DNA from: Chitinophagales bacterium
Lineage (GTDB): Bacteria > Bacteroidota > Bacteroidia > Chitinophagales > JAHDHT01
DNA length: 7,228 bases
Assembly (NCBI GenBank): GCA_020631175.1
Contig: JAHDHT010000189.1
Coordinates: forward strand, 1-7,228
Reading direction: 5' to 3'
Positions 1 to 6,572 of this stretch are shown here, piece after piece. The notes beneath the pieces were generated by a model that searched no databases, was not told where the DNA came from, and was given only the letters and a program-made list of their open reading frames with translations. How positions within the stretch are numbered: position 1 is the first letter of the stretch; each line of letters begins with the position of its first letter. Position numbers and translations under genes: made by a program.

Positions 1-641
1 AAGCCATTGAAAGTGAAGCATTAGATTCGGAAGTGAAGGCCGCCTTTGAAGATTTGTTTGAACGTTTAAAAGATGAAGGACACCAAATTGAACTGGTTTC
101 ATTTCCTTACTTAAAACAAATTGTACCTACTTATTATATTTTAACCACTGCTGAAGCGGCTTCCAATTTAAATCGATACGACGGCATCCATTATGGCTAC
201 CGTTCGTCAAATGCCACAGATCTGGAAGAGACTTATGTTTTATCCCGTTCTGAAGCTTTTGGTGCTGAAGTGAAGAAAAGAATAATGATCGGCAATTTTA
301 TTTTAACCGCCGGCTATTATGATGCTTACTATACTAAAGCGCAAAAAGTAAGACGCTTAATTGAAAAAGCAACTAAAGAGATATTAAGTGATTTTGATTT
401 TATATTGGGACCAACCACAATCGGTACTGCATTTAAATTAGGTGAGAAATCAGAAGACCCAATTGAAATGTATTTATCCGATATTTTTACCGTTCAGGCA
501 AACCTTGCCGGAATTGGCGCAATTTCTTTACCCTTATTTAAAAGCGAAACAAATCAAATGCCTTTCGGCTTGCAGTTAATGTGCGGAACATTACAGGAAG
601 AAAATATGTTTTCCTTTAGTCAATACTTAATGCAGCTTTAA
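1..641 (+). CDS. gatA: Asp/Glu-tRNA amidotransferase subunit A, C-terminal part (5' end outside window)
   Basis: GatA is the amidase subunit of the GatCAB complex. It releases ammonia from glutamine so that mischarged Glu-tRNA(Gln) or Asp-tRNA(Asn) can be amidated in the cytoplasm. The reading frame is open from position 3 and gives 212 visible residues, about 44% of the usual length of roughly 480. The GTG at 33 is an internal Val codon, not the start. GatA signatures seen here are the HYGYR segment, RSEAFGAEVKKRIMIGNFIL, AGYYDAYYTKAQKVR, DFILGPTTIGTAFKLGE, and the EMYLSDIFTVQANLAGIGAI region, followed by a PFGLQLM ending. The Ser-cisSer-Lys catalytic residues lie in the missing N-terminal half. 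The stop TAA (639-641) abuts the ATG of uvrC with no spacer, so the two are probably cotranscribed and perhaps translationally coupled. Family assignment is secure, and the visible part shows no damage. Confidence 0.95.
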   Translation, partial: AIESEALDSEVKAAFEDLFERLKDEGHQIELVSFPYLKQIVPTYYILTTAEAASNLNRYDGIHYGYRSSNATDLEETYVLSRSEAFGAEVKKRIMIGNFILTAGYYDAYYTKAQKVRRLIEKATKEILSDFDFILGPTTIGTAFKLGEKSEDPIEMYLSDIFTVQANLAGIGAISLPLFKSETNQMPFGLQLMCGTLQEENMFSFSQYLMQL

Positions 642-2435
642 ATGACCGTTGAAGATTACAGACAACTCGACCTGCCCGACAAACCGGGTGTTTATCGATT
701 TATCGATGAAGAAAATCAGTTGTTGTACGTCGGTAAAGCAAAAAATTTAAAGAAGCGTGTTTCTTCTTACTTTTTGAAAAAGAAATACGATTACTACAGA
801 ATTAAAGTATTAGTTCAAAAAGCAGATCGACTGGAGTTTACCATTGTCGAAACCGAACAGGATGCTTTACTTTTAGAAAATTCGATCATTAAAGAATTTC
901 AACCGAAGTATAACATTCAGTTGAAAGATGATAAGACTTATCCTTATATCTGTATTAAAAAAGAACGTTTTCCAAGAGTTTTTTTAACTCGTAAAATAAT
1001 TAATGATGGTTCTGAATATTTAGGTCCTTATACTTCCGTAAGAAAAGTAAAAACGATTTTAGATCTACTAAAACAATTGTTCCCAATAAGAACTTGCAAT
1101 TTTAAATTGACCGAAGAAAATATTAATAAAGGGAAATTTAAAGTTTGTCTTGAATTTCATATGGGTAATTGTTTGGGGCCATGTGAAGGTTTGCAAAGTG
1201 AAGAGCAGTACAATGCGAATATGGCTCAATTAAGGCATATCTTAAAAGGTAATTTTTCTGATGTAATTCAATATTTAAAAGAAGCGATGAAAGCATTCGC
1301 TGAAAAATATGAATTTGAAAAAGCGAATGAATTCAAATATAAATTAGAACTGCTCCAACAATACCAATCGAAGTCAACAATTGTAAATCCGAAATTGAAT
1401 AATATAGAAGTCTATGCGATGGCTTCGGATGATGTGCGTTATTATATTAATTGTTTTCGAATTGCGAATGGAAGTATTATTCAAACGAAGTTGGTTGAGC
1501 TAACGGCCAAATTAAATGAGACCAAGGAAGAAATTCTTTCTTATGGCATTTTAAAATTAAGAGAACTATTAAAGAGTAATTATAAAGATTTAATTGTTCC
1601 GTTTGAAGTAGTATTAAGCGACACTGAATTAAGACAGGCTATTCCGCAACGGGGAGATAAATTAAAACTGCTTGAACTGGCACAAAAGAATGTGCAGTAT
1701 TATCGGAATCAGCAAATTTTAAAATACGCAGAAACGAGTCGAAATAAAAAGGGGATGGAAGTGGTTGCACAAATTAAAAGTGATTTCCGATTAAAAGAAT
1801 TACCTTTTCATATTGAGTGCTTTGACAACTCGAATTTTCAGGGTGCCTTCCCCGTAGCTTCGATGGTGGTTTTTAAAAATGGTAAGCCAAGTAAACAAGA
1901 GTATCGGCATTTCAATATTAAAACCGTTGAAGGCCCGGATGATTATGCGAGTATGGAGGAAGTGGTTTATCGTCGTTATAAACGTTTAGTTGAAGAAGGA
2001 GAATCATTACCGCAATTAATTATAATTGATGGCGGAAAAGGACAATTAAATGCCGGAAAAAAAGCATTGGAAAAACTGGAAATTTACGGCCAGATTGCTA
2101 TCGCCGGAATAGCGAAACGACTGGAAGAAATTTTCGTGCCGGATGATCCTTATCCCTTATTAATTTCAAAAAAATCTCCAAGTTTAAAAGTCATTCAGCA
2201 AATTAGAAATGAAGCGCATCGTTTTGCGATTTCTTTTCACCGCAAAAAAAGATCGACCGGTGCCTTAAAATCGGAGTTGAGTGATATTGAAGGTATTGGC
2301 CCGAAGTCAATTGAAAAATTATATCAGCATTTTAAATCTTTTAAGGCCATTAAAAATGCTGATTTGGATGAGTTAGGTAAAGTGATAAATAAGACGCAGG
2401 CTGCTAAATTGAAAGCGCATTTTGAAAAATCGTAG
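642..2435 (+). CDS. uvrC: UvrABC excinuclease subunit C
   Basis: UvrC is the nuclease of nucleotide excision repair and incises on both sides of a UvrA/UvrB-marked lesion. At 597 residues it is full length for the family. The N-terminal GIY-YIG domain (about 14-92) has GVY, LYVGKAKNLKKRV with Y29 and R39, then E79 and N91, which match the metal/active-site positions of the 3'-incision nuclease. Cysteines 152, 169, 177 and 181 fit the spacing of the UvrC iron-sulfur cluster ligands. A UVR (UvrB-binding) helix pair lies at about 205-240. The RNase H-like 5'-incision domain has D395 (CFDNSN), D463 (IIDGGKGQ) and H526 (NEAHRF), the expected catalytic set. A helix-hairpin-helix DNA-binding tail lies at about 545-595 (DIEGIGPKSIEKL). 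The ATG at 642 follows the gatA stop directly, and no Shine-Dalgarno is visible. The TAG stop lies inside a 32-bp palindrome. All key residues are present, so the protein looks functional. Confidence 0.98.
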   Translation: MTVEDYRQLDLPDKPGVYRFIDEENQLLYVGKAKNLKKRVSSYFLKKKYDYYRIKVLVQKADRLEFTIVETEQDALLLENSIIKEFQPKYNIQLKDDKTYPYICIKKERFPRVFLTRKIINDGSEYLGPYTSVRKVKTILDLLKQLFPIRTCNFKLTEENINKGKFKVCLEFHMGNCLGPCEGLQSEEQYNANMAQLRHILKGNFSDVIQYLKEAMKAFAEKYEFEKANEFKYKLELLQQYQSKSTIVNPKLNNIEVYAMASDDVRYYINCFRIANGSIIQTKLVELTAKLNETKEEILSYGILKLRELLKSNYKDLIVPFEVVLSDTELRQAIPQRGDKLKLLELAQKNVQYYRNQQILKYAETSRNKKGMEVVAQIKSDFRLKELPFHIECFDNSNFQGAFPVASMVVFKNGKPSKQEYRHFNIKTVEGPDDYASMEEVVYRRYKRLVEEGESLPQLIIIDGGKGQLNAGKKALEKLEIYGQIAIAGIAKRLEEIFVPDDPYPLLISKKSPSLKVIQQIRNEAHRFAISFHRKKRSTGALKSELSDIEGIGPKSIEKLYQHFKSFKAIKNADLDELGKVINKTQAAKLKAHFEKS

Positions 2436-2460
2436 GGTCGAATTAATTCGACCCTACGAT
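2429..2460. terminator. 32-bp perfect palindrome between convergent genes, probable bidirectional terminator
   Basis: The half-site atcgtagggtcgaatt is followed directly by its exact reverse complement, so 32 bp are a perfect palindrome centred at 2444/2445. As RNA it can form a stem of 13-14 bp closed by a short A/T loop. On the minus strand the palindrome is followed at once by TTTTC (2428 downwards), a good intrinsic terminator for the broken protease gene ending at 2473. On the plus strand the nearest T-run (ctttttatt) starts about 10 nt later, so termination of uvrC is plausible but weaker. The uvrC stop codon (2433-2435) lies within it. It may also belong to a dispersed palindromic repeat family, which this window cannot show. 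Confidence 0.75.
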
Positions 2461-2472
2461 ACATATAGCTTT

Positions 2473-2730
2473 TTATTGTTTAATACCAATTTTACCTTTT
2501 AGTGTATTACACACCTCATAAGATACAATATAAACTCCAGGAGTCAAGTTTCCACTATTTAATGTTTTTGAATAACTACCTGCAGTTCGAAATTCACGAT
2601 CAATTACATTTGCGACAGGGTTACCGGATGTGTCATGGACTTTTATTGTTACTTCGGAATCTCCCGGAACTATATACTCTATTGTTGCGTTTTGATCAAA
2701 CACATTTGGAAATATCTCTAATTCTTTTAT
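2473..2730 (-). CDS. C-terminal fragment: T9SS type A sorting domain in the -1 frame
   Basis: In the frame one base off from the middle fragment, the sequence reads IKELEIFPNVFDQNATIEY, then a beta-sandwich pattern with VTIKVHDTSGNPV, LTPGVYIVSYEV and the terminal KGKIGIKQ before TAA (2475-2473). This is the layout of the type A C-terminal signal that directs Bacteroidota proteins through the type IX secretion system in the outer membrane, after which the domain is normally removed. It has no start of its own. The GTG at 2703 falls in the middle of the domain. It is therefore the tail of the upstream gene, separated by a frameshift. Confidence 0.85.
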   Translation of the reverse strand: MKELEIFPNVFDQNATIEYIVPGDSEVTIKVHDTSGNPVANVIDREFRTAGSYSKTLNSGNLTPGVYIVSYEVCNTLKGKIGIKQ

Positions 2731-5000
2731 TCCTCGATGGTTCCAGTAAATTGTTGAGCACTTGCCTGGTTAAGCTGAAACTCATGTATAAAAGGACATC
2801 CCGTATTTGGATCAACAATTCTTAAAGAATAGTAACCTCCACAAAGATGAGTTAAAACATTAGAAGAATCAAATCCGGTAGCTACCGTTACTGCAGAATT
2901 TAAATCGCTAGTCGAATTATTACTATGGTAAATTAATTCCCAATAATACCCTAAATGAATTGCGTTGTCAAAATTGATTTTGATTTTTGCTCTACAAGCC
3001 AAATCTGTTGTATTACAATGGAAATAATCTCCATTTATAATATCAATACTAAAGCTATCTAAAATATTAAATTCAGGGCATTCATGGTTATGAGAACATC
3101 CAATATTTATTACAATATCCTTGGATACCGTAATCTCATTACCAAAATTATTATCTGTTGCTGTTATCGTTACTATTTGTTCACCAAAGGCTTCAGATGA
3201 AATTGATTGACAAAATTCGCCTTCAATTTCACTTCCATTGCTATAAACTATTTCTAAAAAATTATCATTACTTATTCCCATTGTTAAGTGACTATTTGCA
3301 TTTTGTGCAACTGCATTATAATCTATACACAAAGTGTTACCCGGACAAATATAAATCGTATCTGGTGAAAACAATGAAATAGCCCCTGCAGAGTTTGGTT
3401 CCCAAGAAGGAGGATCAAAAGTACCCGTAGCAAGACTACATCCCGTCCAACAGTCAAACAAATATGTTGTGGTAGGCAAACTCAAAGTATCTGAAAACTC
3501 TAAACTAGTAATATCGCAATTTGAATCTAATAATGAAGAAACATCAGTAATTATGATTTGAAACATTACATCATCACTTGGAATTGATGTAAAAGTTAAC
3601 TCATGGCCACCACTATAGTTGCATTGAATTTGTGGAGTTGTATAAAGCTCAGAATATTCAGTTGTATCCGTGCCAAGACTTGTCTGATTATGTTCAAAAA
3701 TTTCATTCCCATTATAATCAACCCAGTATTGTATATAATAATTACCTTGTTGAAGTTCTGGCATTTCAATTGTAACTTCCCAATCATCAACACTCATCTC
3801 GGTGCAAAAGACTGAATCAGAAGGACAGTCAGCTAATGAATTTTCAAAGGAGACGATATTGCAATCCAATTCTTCATATGTTTCAGTTATTAAACCAACA
3901 GCCTGAAAAGCTTTGTAAACTTTACTGAACTCCGGACTACATAATAATATATCTCCTCCTGTGTAAAAATTTGAAGTAGCTTCTAAAGCTGCATTTCTAA
4001 ATTCTATGAAATCAATTAGTCCATCTTCAAGATTATTGTCATTTTCAATTTTATTTTTTAAGTTCAAAATTGTGAGGTTCATTATATTTTCAGACTTTTG
4101 AATACCAATACCATCACCAATTTGAATGCCTCTTATTTCTTGTTCGGAACCTTCAGTGAGAAGATAAAACCAATAATTTAGAAGTTGAGATCTATTATAA
4201 GCCACCCCATTTATTTGATAATTTGATTGCCAAATACCATCAATTTCATCTTCATAAAAAATAGATCCATTCTCAGGTTGCGAACTAAATGGATTTTTAA
4301 AATTTCTATGATTTTTGTTACTATCAAATTGATTAACATCTAAAGTACTATTGTAGTGACTTAAGGTATCTGTAGTCCATTTAACATGATCTGTTTGATG
4401 AAAATCTATTATTACACTATATATGTCGGATATTGCTTCATGAATTGCTCTCGCGTTTGCATCATCATCAGAATAAAATATACCAAATGTATCTACTGCA
4501 CCATACTTTACACCTATGTTCTCAATTAGAAAGGCGTGAGTATATTCGTGGTAAACTGTTTTAGGGGCAACCTTCGCTGTATAATTTAATAAATCTCCGC
4601 CTCCAAAACTAAATTTATTACTAGCAGCATTATAGGAAGCATTACTATTGAAAAAATTAACTCTTGCTTCAATTGGTAATTTGTCATTTGGATCAGGTGT
4701 GCTACTATTATTGAGACCATTGAAATTTAATGATGTATTGAAATATTCGATAGAGTTCTTTAAACCTTTAAAAGCTGTAAGGCCTTGTGCAACACTTTGA
4801 TGAATAACACTATCAGATTCGCAAAATTTTAAAAGACTGTCTGGGTTAAACGAGATGTTTTTTATAGAAATGTTGTCTATCTCATTCTTTAACAGAATAG
4901 TGCCAGTTGTTGAACATAAGTCTAAAGTGAGTTCAAAACAATCCGATGAAATGTAGTTTTGATAAGATGGTATAGATACTTGGATTTCAGTTTGACTACT
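2727..5000 (-). CDS. Middle fragment: M4 catalytic domain and beta-rich spacer domains
   Basis: The frame is open from just after the TGA to TAA at 2729-2727. The zinc site HEYTH is at 4550-4536 (residues 440-444) and the third ligand region AIHEAISDIYS has its Glu at 4439-4437 (residue 477). Both match thermolysin HELTH and NEAISDIFG. NYWFYLLTEG and the helical tail ending AFQAVGLI (to about residue 659) are typical of the M4 C-terminal lobe. Then follow about 390 residues of beta-rich sequence with paired cysteines and PKD/Ig-like texture (for example GEQIVTITATDNNFG), for which I name no family with confidence. Between 5000 and 4206 there is no in-frame ATG, GTG or TTG. The first usable start (GTG, 4205) lies beyond HEYTH, so reinitiation after the TGA could not rescue the catalytic centre. 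Confidence 0.75.
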   Translation of the reverse strand, partial: SSQTEIQVSIPSYQNYISSDCFELTLDLCSTTGTILLKNEIDNISIKNISFNPDSLLKFCESDSVIHQSVAQGLTAFKGLKNSIEYFNTSLNFNGLNNSSTPDPNDKLPIEARVNFFNSNASYNAASNKFSFGGGDLLNYTAKVAPKTVYHEYTHAFLIENIGVKYGAVDTFGIFYSDDDANARAIHEAISDIYSVIIDFHQTDHVKWTTDTLSHYNSTLDVNQFDSNKNHRNFKNPFSSQPENGSIFYEDEIDGIWQSNYQINGVAYNRSQLLNYWFYLLTEGSEQEIRGIQIGDGIGIQKSENIMNLTILNLKNKIENDNNLEDGLIDFIEFRNAALEATSNFYTGGDILLCSPEFSKVYKAFQAVGLITETYEELDCNIVSFENSLADCPSDSVFCTEMSVDDWEVTIEMPELQQGNYYIQYWVDYNGNEIFEHNQTSLGTDTTEYSELYTTPQIQCNYSGGHELTFTSIPSDDVMFQIIITDVSSLLDSNCDITSLEFSDTLSLPTTTYLFDCWTGCSLATGTFDPPSWEPNSAGAISLFSPDTIYICPGNTLCIDYNAVAQNANSHLTMGISNDNFLEIVYSNGSEIEGEFCQSISSEAFGEQIVTITATDNNFGNEITVSKDIVINIGCSHNHECPEFNILDSFSIDIINGDYFHCNTTDLACRAKIKINFDNAIHLGYYWELIYHSNNSTSDLNSAVTVATGFDSSNVLTHLCGGYYSLRIVDPNTGCPFIHEFQLNQASAQQFTGTIEE

Positions 5001-5867
5001 TCATACTATTGAATTACAAGCTGAAAATTGATTACAATTATCGACTTCAATTGATTGATTATCAATTTGACATTTAAAGCATTTTGGAAATTGATATAAC
5101 AAATTATTTGTAGCGCCTACAATTTTACCAGAATTTGCATCAACATAATAATTAAAACTATAACCCATGGTATAGTTGTTTAGTTTTTTAATATATTCGG
5201 AGGTTGTAGTTGAAACTATATAAGAATAATAAAATCTATTTTTTAAATAATATAGTGCTAACGATTTATCTACTGGCTGGTTTTCATTTATTGTAATTGT
5301 TATGATAGTAGAATCTGATTTGTACTTATTTGTCACATAATTCTTTACAATTTTTATTGCTTGTTCTGCAGAAATAGGGTTACCTACTTCAAAATTTGGC
5401 GGAGCGGCATATTTCCCACCAATTTTTAACACCTGATTACCTTGCATTTTAAACCAAGCTTCATATTCGTTTACTTCAACTCCTTTATATATTAATTGAA
5501 ATTTTCGATTATAAGTATCTTCTTTAGAATTAGTTATTTTTTTGTCTTCTATAAATTCGAGTGTATAAACTTCATTATCAAAATTTAAAATTTCTTTTAA
5601 ATAACGCATCGATAGATCAAAATCAATATTTGCTTCTTCACTAAATTTTATATTATACTTGTTGACATTGTAATTGTCTAAACCAAATTTTAATTCTTCT
5701 ATTTCAGGAATAGTTCCTTGCATTATTTTCCACTTATTCGTGTTGTCGATTATGTAATTATTTTCATCAAAAATTTCTTGAACGGTATCGGAATTAGCAC
5801 TCTTGCTAATTTTGTTAGAACTGCATCCGATTAGAATAAATACGATTAAAAAGTGATAGATTTTCAT
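5001..5867 (-). CDS. N-terminal fragment: lipoprotein signal plus FTP/PepSY propeptide of the M4 protease
   Basis: This 288-codon piece ends at the TGA. The ATG at 5867 is preferred over the in-frame start 10 codons upstream (5897) because it places a compact lipoprotein signal at the very N-terminus: Lys2, a hydrophobic stretch FLIVFILIG, then Cys15 in the lipobox LIGC followed by SSNK. The upstream extension MYALTVKYFI would only lengthen it. Residues 119-151 (YNRKFQLIYKGVEVNEYEAW onward to KIGGKY) resemble the FTP module that inhibits and chaperones thermolysin-type enzymes. ISAEQAIKIVKNYV (165-178) and YYVDANSGKIVG (240-251) fit a PepSY-like module. A cysteine-rich linker (CFKC, DNCNQFSACNS) precedes the stop. 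If translated, the piece would be a propeptide-only lipoprotein without a catalytic domain. Confidence 0.75.
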   Translation of the reverse strand: MKIYHFLIVFILIGCSSNKISKSANSDTVQEIFDENNYIIDNTNKWKIMQGTIPEIEELKFGLDNYNVNKYNIKFSEEANIDFDLSMRYLKEILNFDNEVYTLEFIEDKKITNSKEDTYNRKFQLIYKGVEVNEYEAWFKMQGNQVLKIGGKYAAPPNFEVGNPISAEQAIKIVKNYVTNKYKSDSTIITITINENQPVDKSLALYYLKNRFYYSYIVSTTTSEYIKKLNNYTMGYSFNYYVDANSGKIVGATNNLLYQFPKCFKCQIDNQSIEVDNCNQFSACNSIV

Positions 5868-5966
5868 GATAAAGTATTTAACGGTTAATGCATACACTAT
5901 AATATATGAATTTATTTTTAATTTTTTGTTAAGGTTTAAGTTGGGGAGTGATTTTTATGTTGGGAG

Positions 5967-6107
5967 TGACGGTGTGGGTAGTGGATATACTTTTTTATTT
6001 CGAGCGGAGTCGAGGCATTTACTTGGGCTTGACGAAGTAAATCTTCCGCTTTTTGAAAAAGATCATGTTTGGTGAACCGGAAGTTCCCTCGGCTGCGCTC
6101 GGGAGAA
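5967..6107 (+). repeat. 141-bp direct repeat, copy A
   Basis: Copy A aligns without gaps to 6573-6713. I count 11 mismatches, so 130/141 (about 92%) are identical, and most differences are transitions clustered in the first third. Recognisable cores are tttcgagcggagtcgagg, gacgaagtaaatcttccgct and tccctcggctgcgctcggga, the last being an imperfect hairpin. The block is GC-richer than its surroundings. Motifs like these recur between genes in many Bacteroidota genomes (from memory, not checked). Confidence 0.9.
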
Positions 6108-6117
6108 CTCCACCCTC

Positions 6118-6132
6118 AGCATCAAAGATGCT
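6118..6132. repeat. Small hairpin agcatc-aaa-gatgct
   Basis: A six-base-pair perfect stem with a three-base loop, lying between repeat copy A and block C copy 1. There is no T-run on either side, so it is not called a terminator. Confidence 0.6.
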
Positions 6133-6171
6133 CCCTCGAAAATATATTTTCTCACCCGCCAGCGGGACATT
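6133..6171 (+). repeat. Block C copy 1 (ccctcgaaaatatatttt ... gcgggacatt)
   Basis: This 39-bp block recurs at 6802-6859. Here the two halves are adjacent: an 18-nt ccctcgaaaatatatttt and a 21-nt part containing the small hairpin cccgc-ca-gcggg. Confidence 0.75.
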
Positions 6172-6200
6172 ATTATTAATCGTTTTGCTTGATACTTCTT

Positions 6201-6228
6201 GTGCTAAATTTTTTGAATTTGAATTTGA
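6201..6228 (+). repeat. 28-bp direct repeat, copy 1
   Basis: gtgctaaattttttgaattt followed by gaatttga differs from 6334-6361 at one base (T versus C at the second position). It overlaps the start of block D copy 1. Confidence 0.8.
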
Positions 6229-6282
6229 GTTTGTTATTTGAGTTTTCTCTGAACTCCACCCTTGGATCGCTGCGCTGGATCC
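6211..6282 (+). repeat. 72-bp block D, copy 1
   Basis: Runs from ttttgaattt to ggatcc and matches 6730-6801 over an equal 72 nt with few substitutions. It starts with TTTGAA/TTTGAG hexamer repeats, continues through gttttctctgaactccaccc, and ends with ggatcgctgcgctggatcc, which has 5-bp complementary ends. Confidence 0.8.
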
Positions 6283-6283
6283 A

Positions 6284-6299
6284 GTCCCGCTAGCGGGAC
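6284..6299. repeat. 16-bp perfect palindrome gtcccgct/agcgggac
   Basis: This palindrome is GC-rich in an AT-rich context. It is a perfect version of the hairpins within block C (cccgccagcggg and cccgttagcggg), so the island has three members of this small family (6155-6166, 6284-6299 and 6843-6854). Confidence 0.75.
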
Positions 6300-6333
6300 A
6301 GTTTTGCATTTCGTTTTATCCGAAGCATATTCT

Positions 6334-6361
6334 GCGCTAAATTTTTTGAATTTGAATTTGA
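6334..6361 (+). repeat. 28-bp direct repeat, copy 2
   Basis: Second copy of the 6201-6228 unit, differing by one base. It stops where the rest of block D would begin and runs instead into the hairpin at 6367. Confidence 0.8.
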
Positions 6362-6366
6362 AAAAT

Positions 6367-6382
6367 CCCTCCTTGAGGAGGG
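6367..6382. repeat. Hairpin ccctcc-ttga-ggaggg
   Basis: Six G-C-rich pairs around a TTGA loop. It directly precedes a larger inverted repeat (6385-6424). The ccctccttgaggagggtt motif resembles a palindromic unit that I recall as common between Bacteroidota genes. That is a recollection, not a search result. Confidence 0.7.
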
Positions 6383-6384
6383 TT

Positions 6385-6424
6385 GTAATGCTCCAATAGC
6401 TGAAGGGGATTGGTTTAGCATTAC
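6385..6424. repeat. 40-nt inverted repeat gtaatgct-ccaat ... attgg-ttt-agcattac
   Basis: Outer arms of 8 bp (6385-6392 with 6417-6424) and inner arms of 5 bp (6393-6397 with 6409-6413) pair around an 11-nt loop, with a three-T bulge at 6414-6416. In total 13 pairs can form. It could be a structured RNA element or a small mobile palindrome. Nothing nearby shows that it is transcribed. Confidence 0.7.
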
Positions 6425-6572
6425 TGGGAGGTGTTATCGAATTTCTTTTATGTCAAAAGTAACCGCAGGTTATACTTAGCGAAACGAAAGATCTTTTTTG
6501 TTAAGTTAAAGCAATTAATTTGTTAGAAACATTTTTGTTAAAAGACGTAAAGATCTCTCTTTGCTGTCGATA

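Larger units (their letters stand above)
2473..5867 (-). pseudogene. T9SS-sorted M4 (thermolysin-like) metallopeptidase lipoprotein, broken by an in-frame TGA and a -1 frameshift
   Basis: Three minus-strand reading frames add up to one protein of about 1130 residues, numbered here from the ATG at 5867. They are a signal peptide with a lipobox (1-15), an FTP-like propeptide (about 85-140), a PepSY-like propeptide domain (about 165-255), an M4 catalytic domain (about 330-660), beta-rich spacer domains rich in Cys, Asn and Ser (about 660-1045), and a T9SS type A sorting domain (last 80 or so). Domain order matches secreted Bacteroidota M4 proteases. Lesion 1 is TGA at 5003-5001 (codon 289), with the same frame staying open for 757 codons afterwards. 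Lesion 2 is TAA at 2729-2727 (codon 1047), just where the sorting domain continues in the -1 frame. Adding one A in the aa of gaggaataaaag restores EEIKELEIFPNVF. Two lesions point to a decaying pseudogene. Sequencing or assembly error is the main alternative, and recoding is less likely. No clear Bacteroidota -33/-7 promoter was recognised upstream of 5867. Confidence 0.85.

Noticed and set aside
2502..3815. Plus-strand open frames of 70-107 codons opposite the protease gene
   Set aside because: They lie antisense to a well-recognised T9SS/M4 protein frame and their sequences are low-complexity, as expected of shadow frames.
5001..5003. Genetic-code change (TGA read as Trp or Gly) as explanation of the broken protease
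   Set aside because: All 12 tryptophans I count in the minus-strand proteins are TGG, gatA and uvrC contain no in-frame TGA, and a code change would not explain the second lesion (frameshift).
5868..5897. Start of the lipoprotein at 5897 instead of 5867
   Set aside because: The ten extra residues precede an otherwise ideal lipoprotein signal that begins at the ATG at 5867.
6019..6309. A 96-codon minus-strand open frame and short plus-strand frames in the repeat island
   Set aside because: They translate repeat copy A, block C and block D in various frames, with no recognisable domain and no start-site support.
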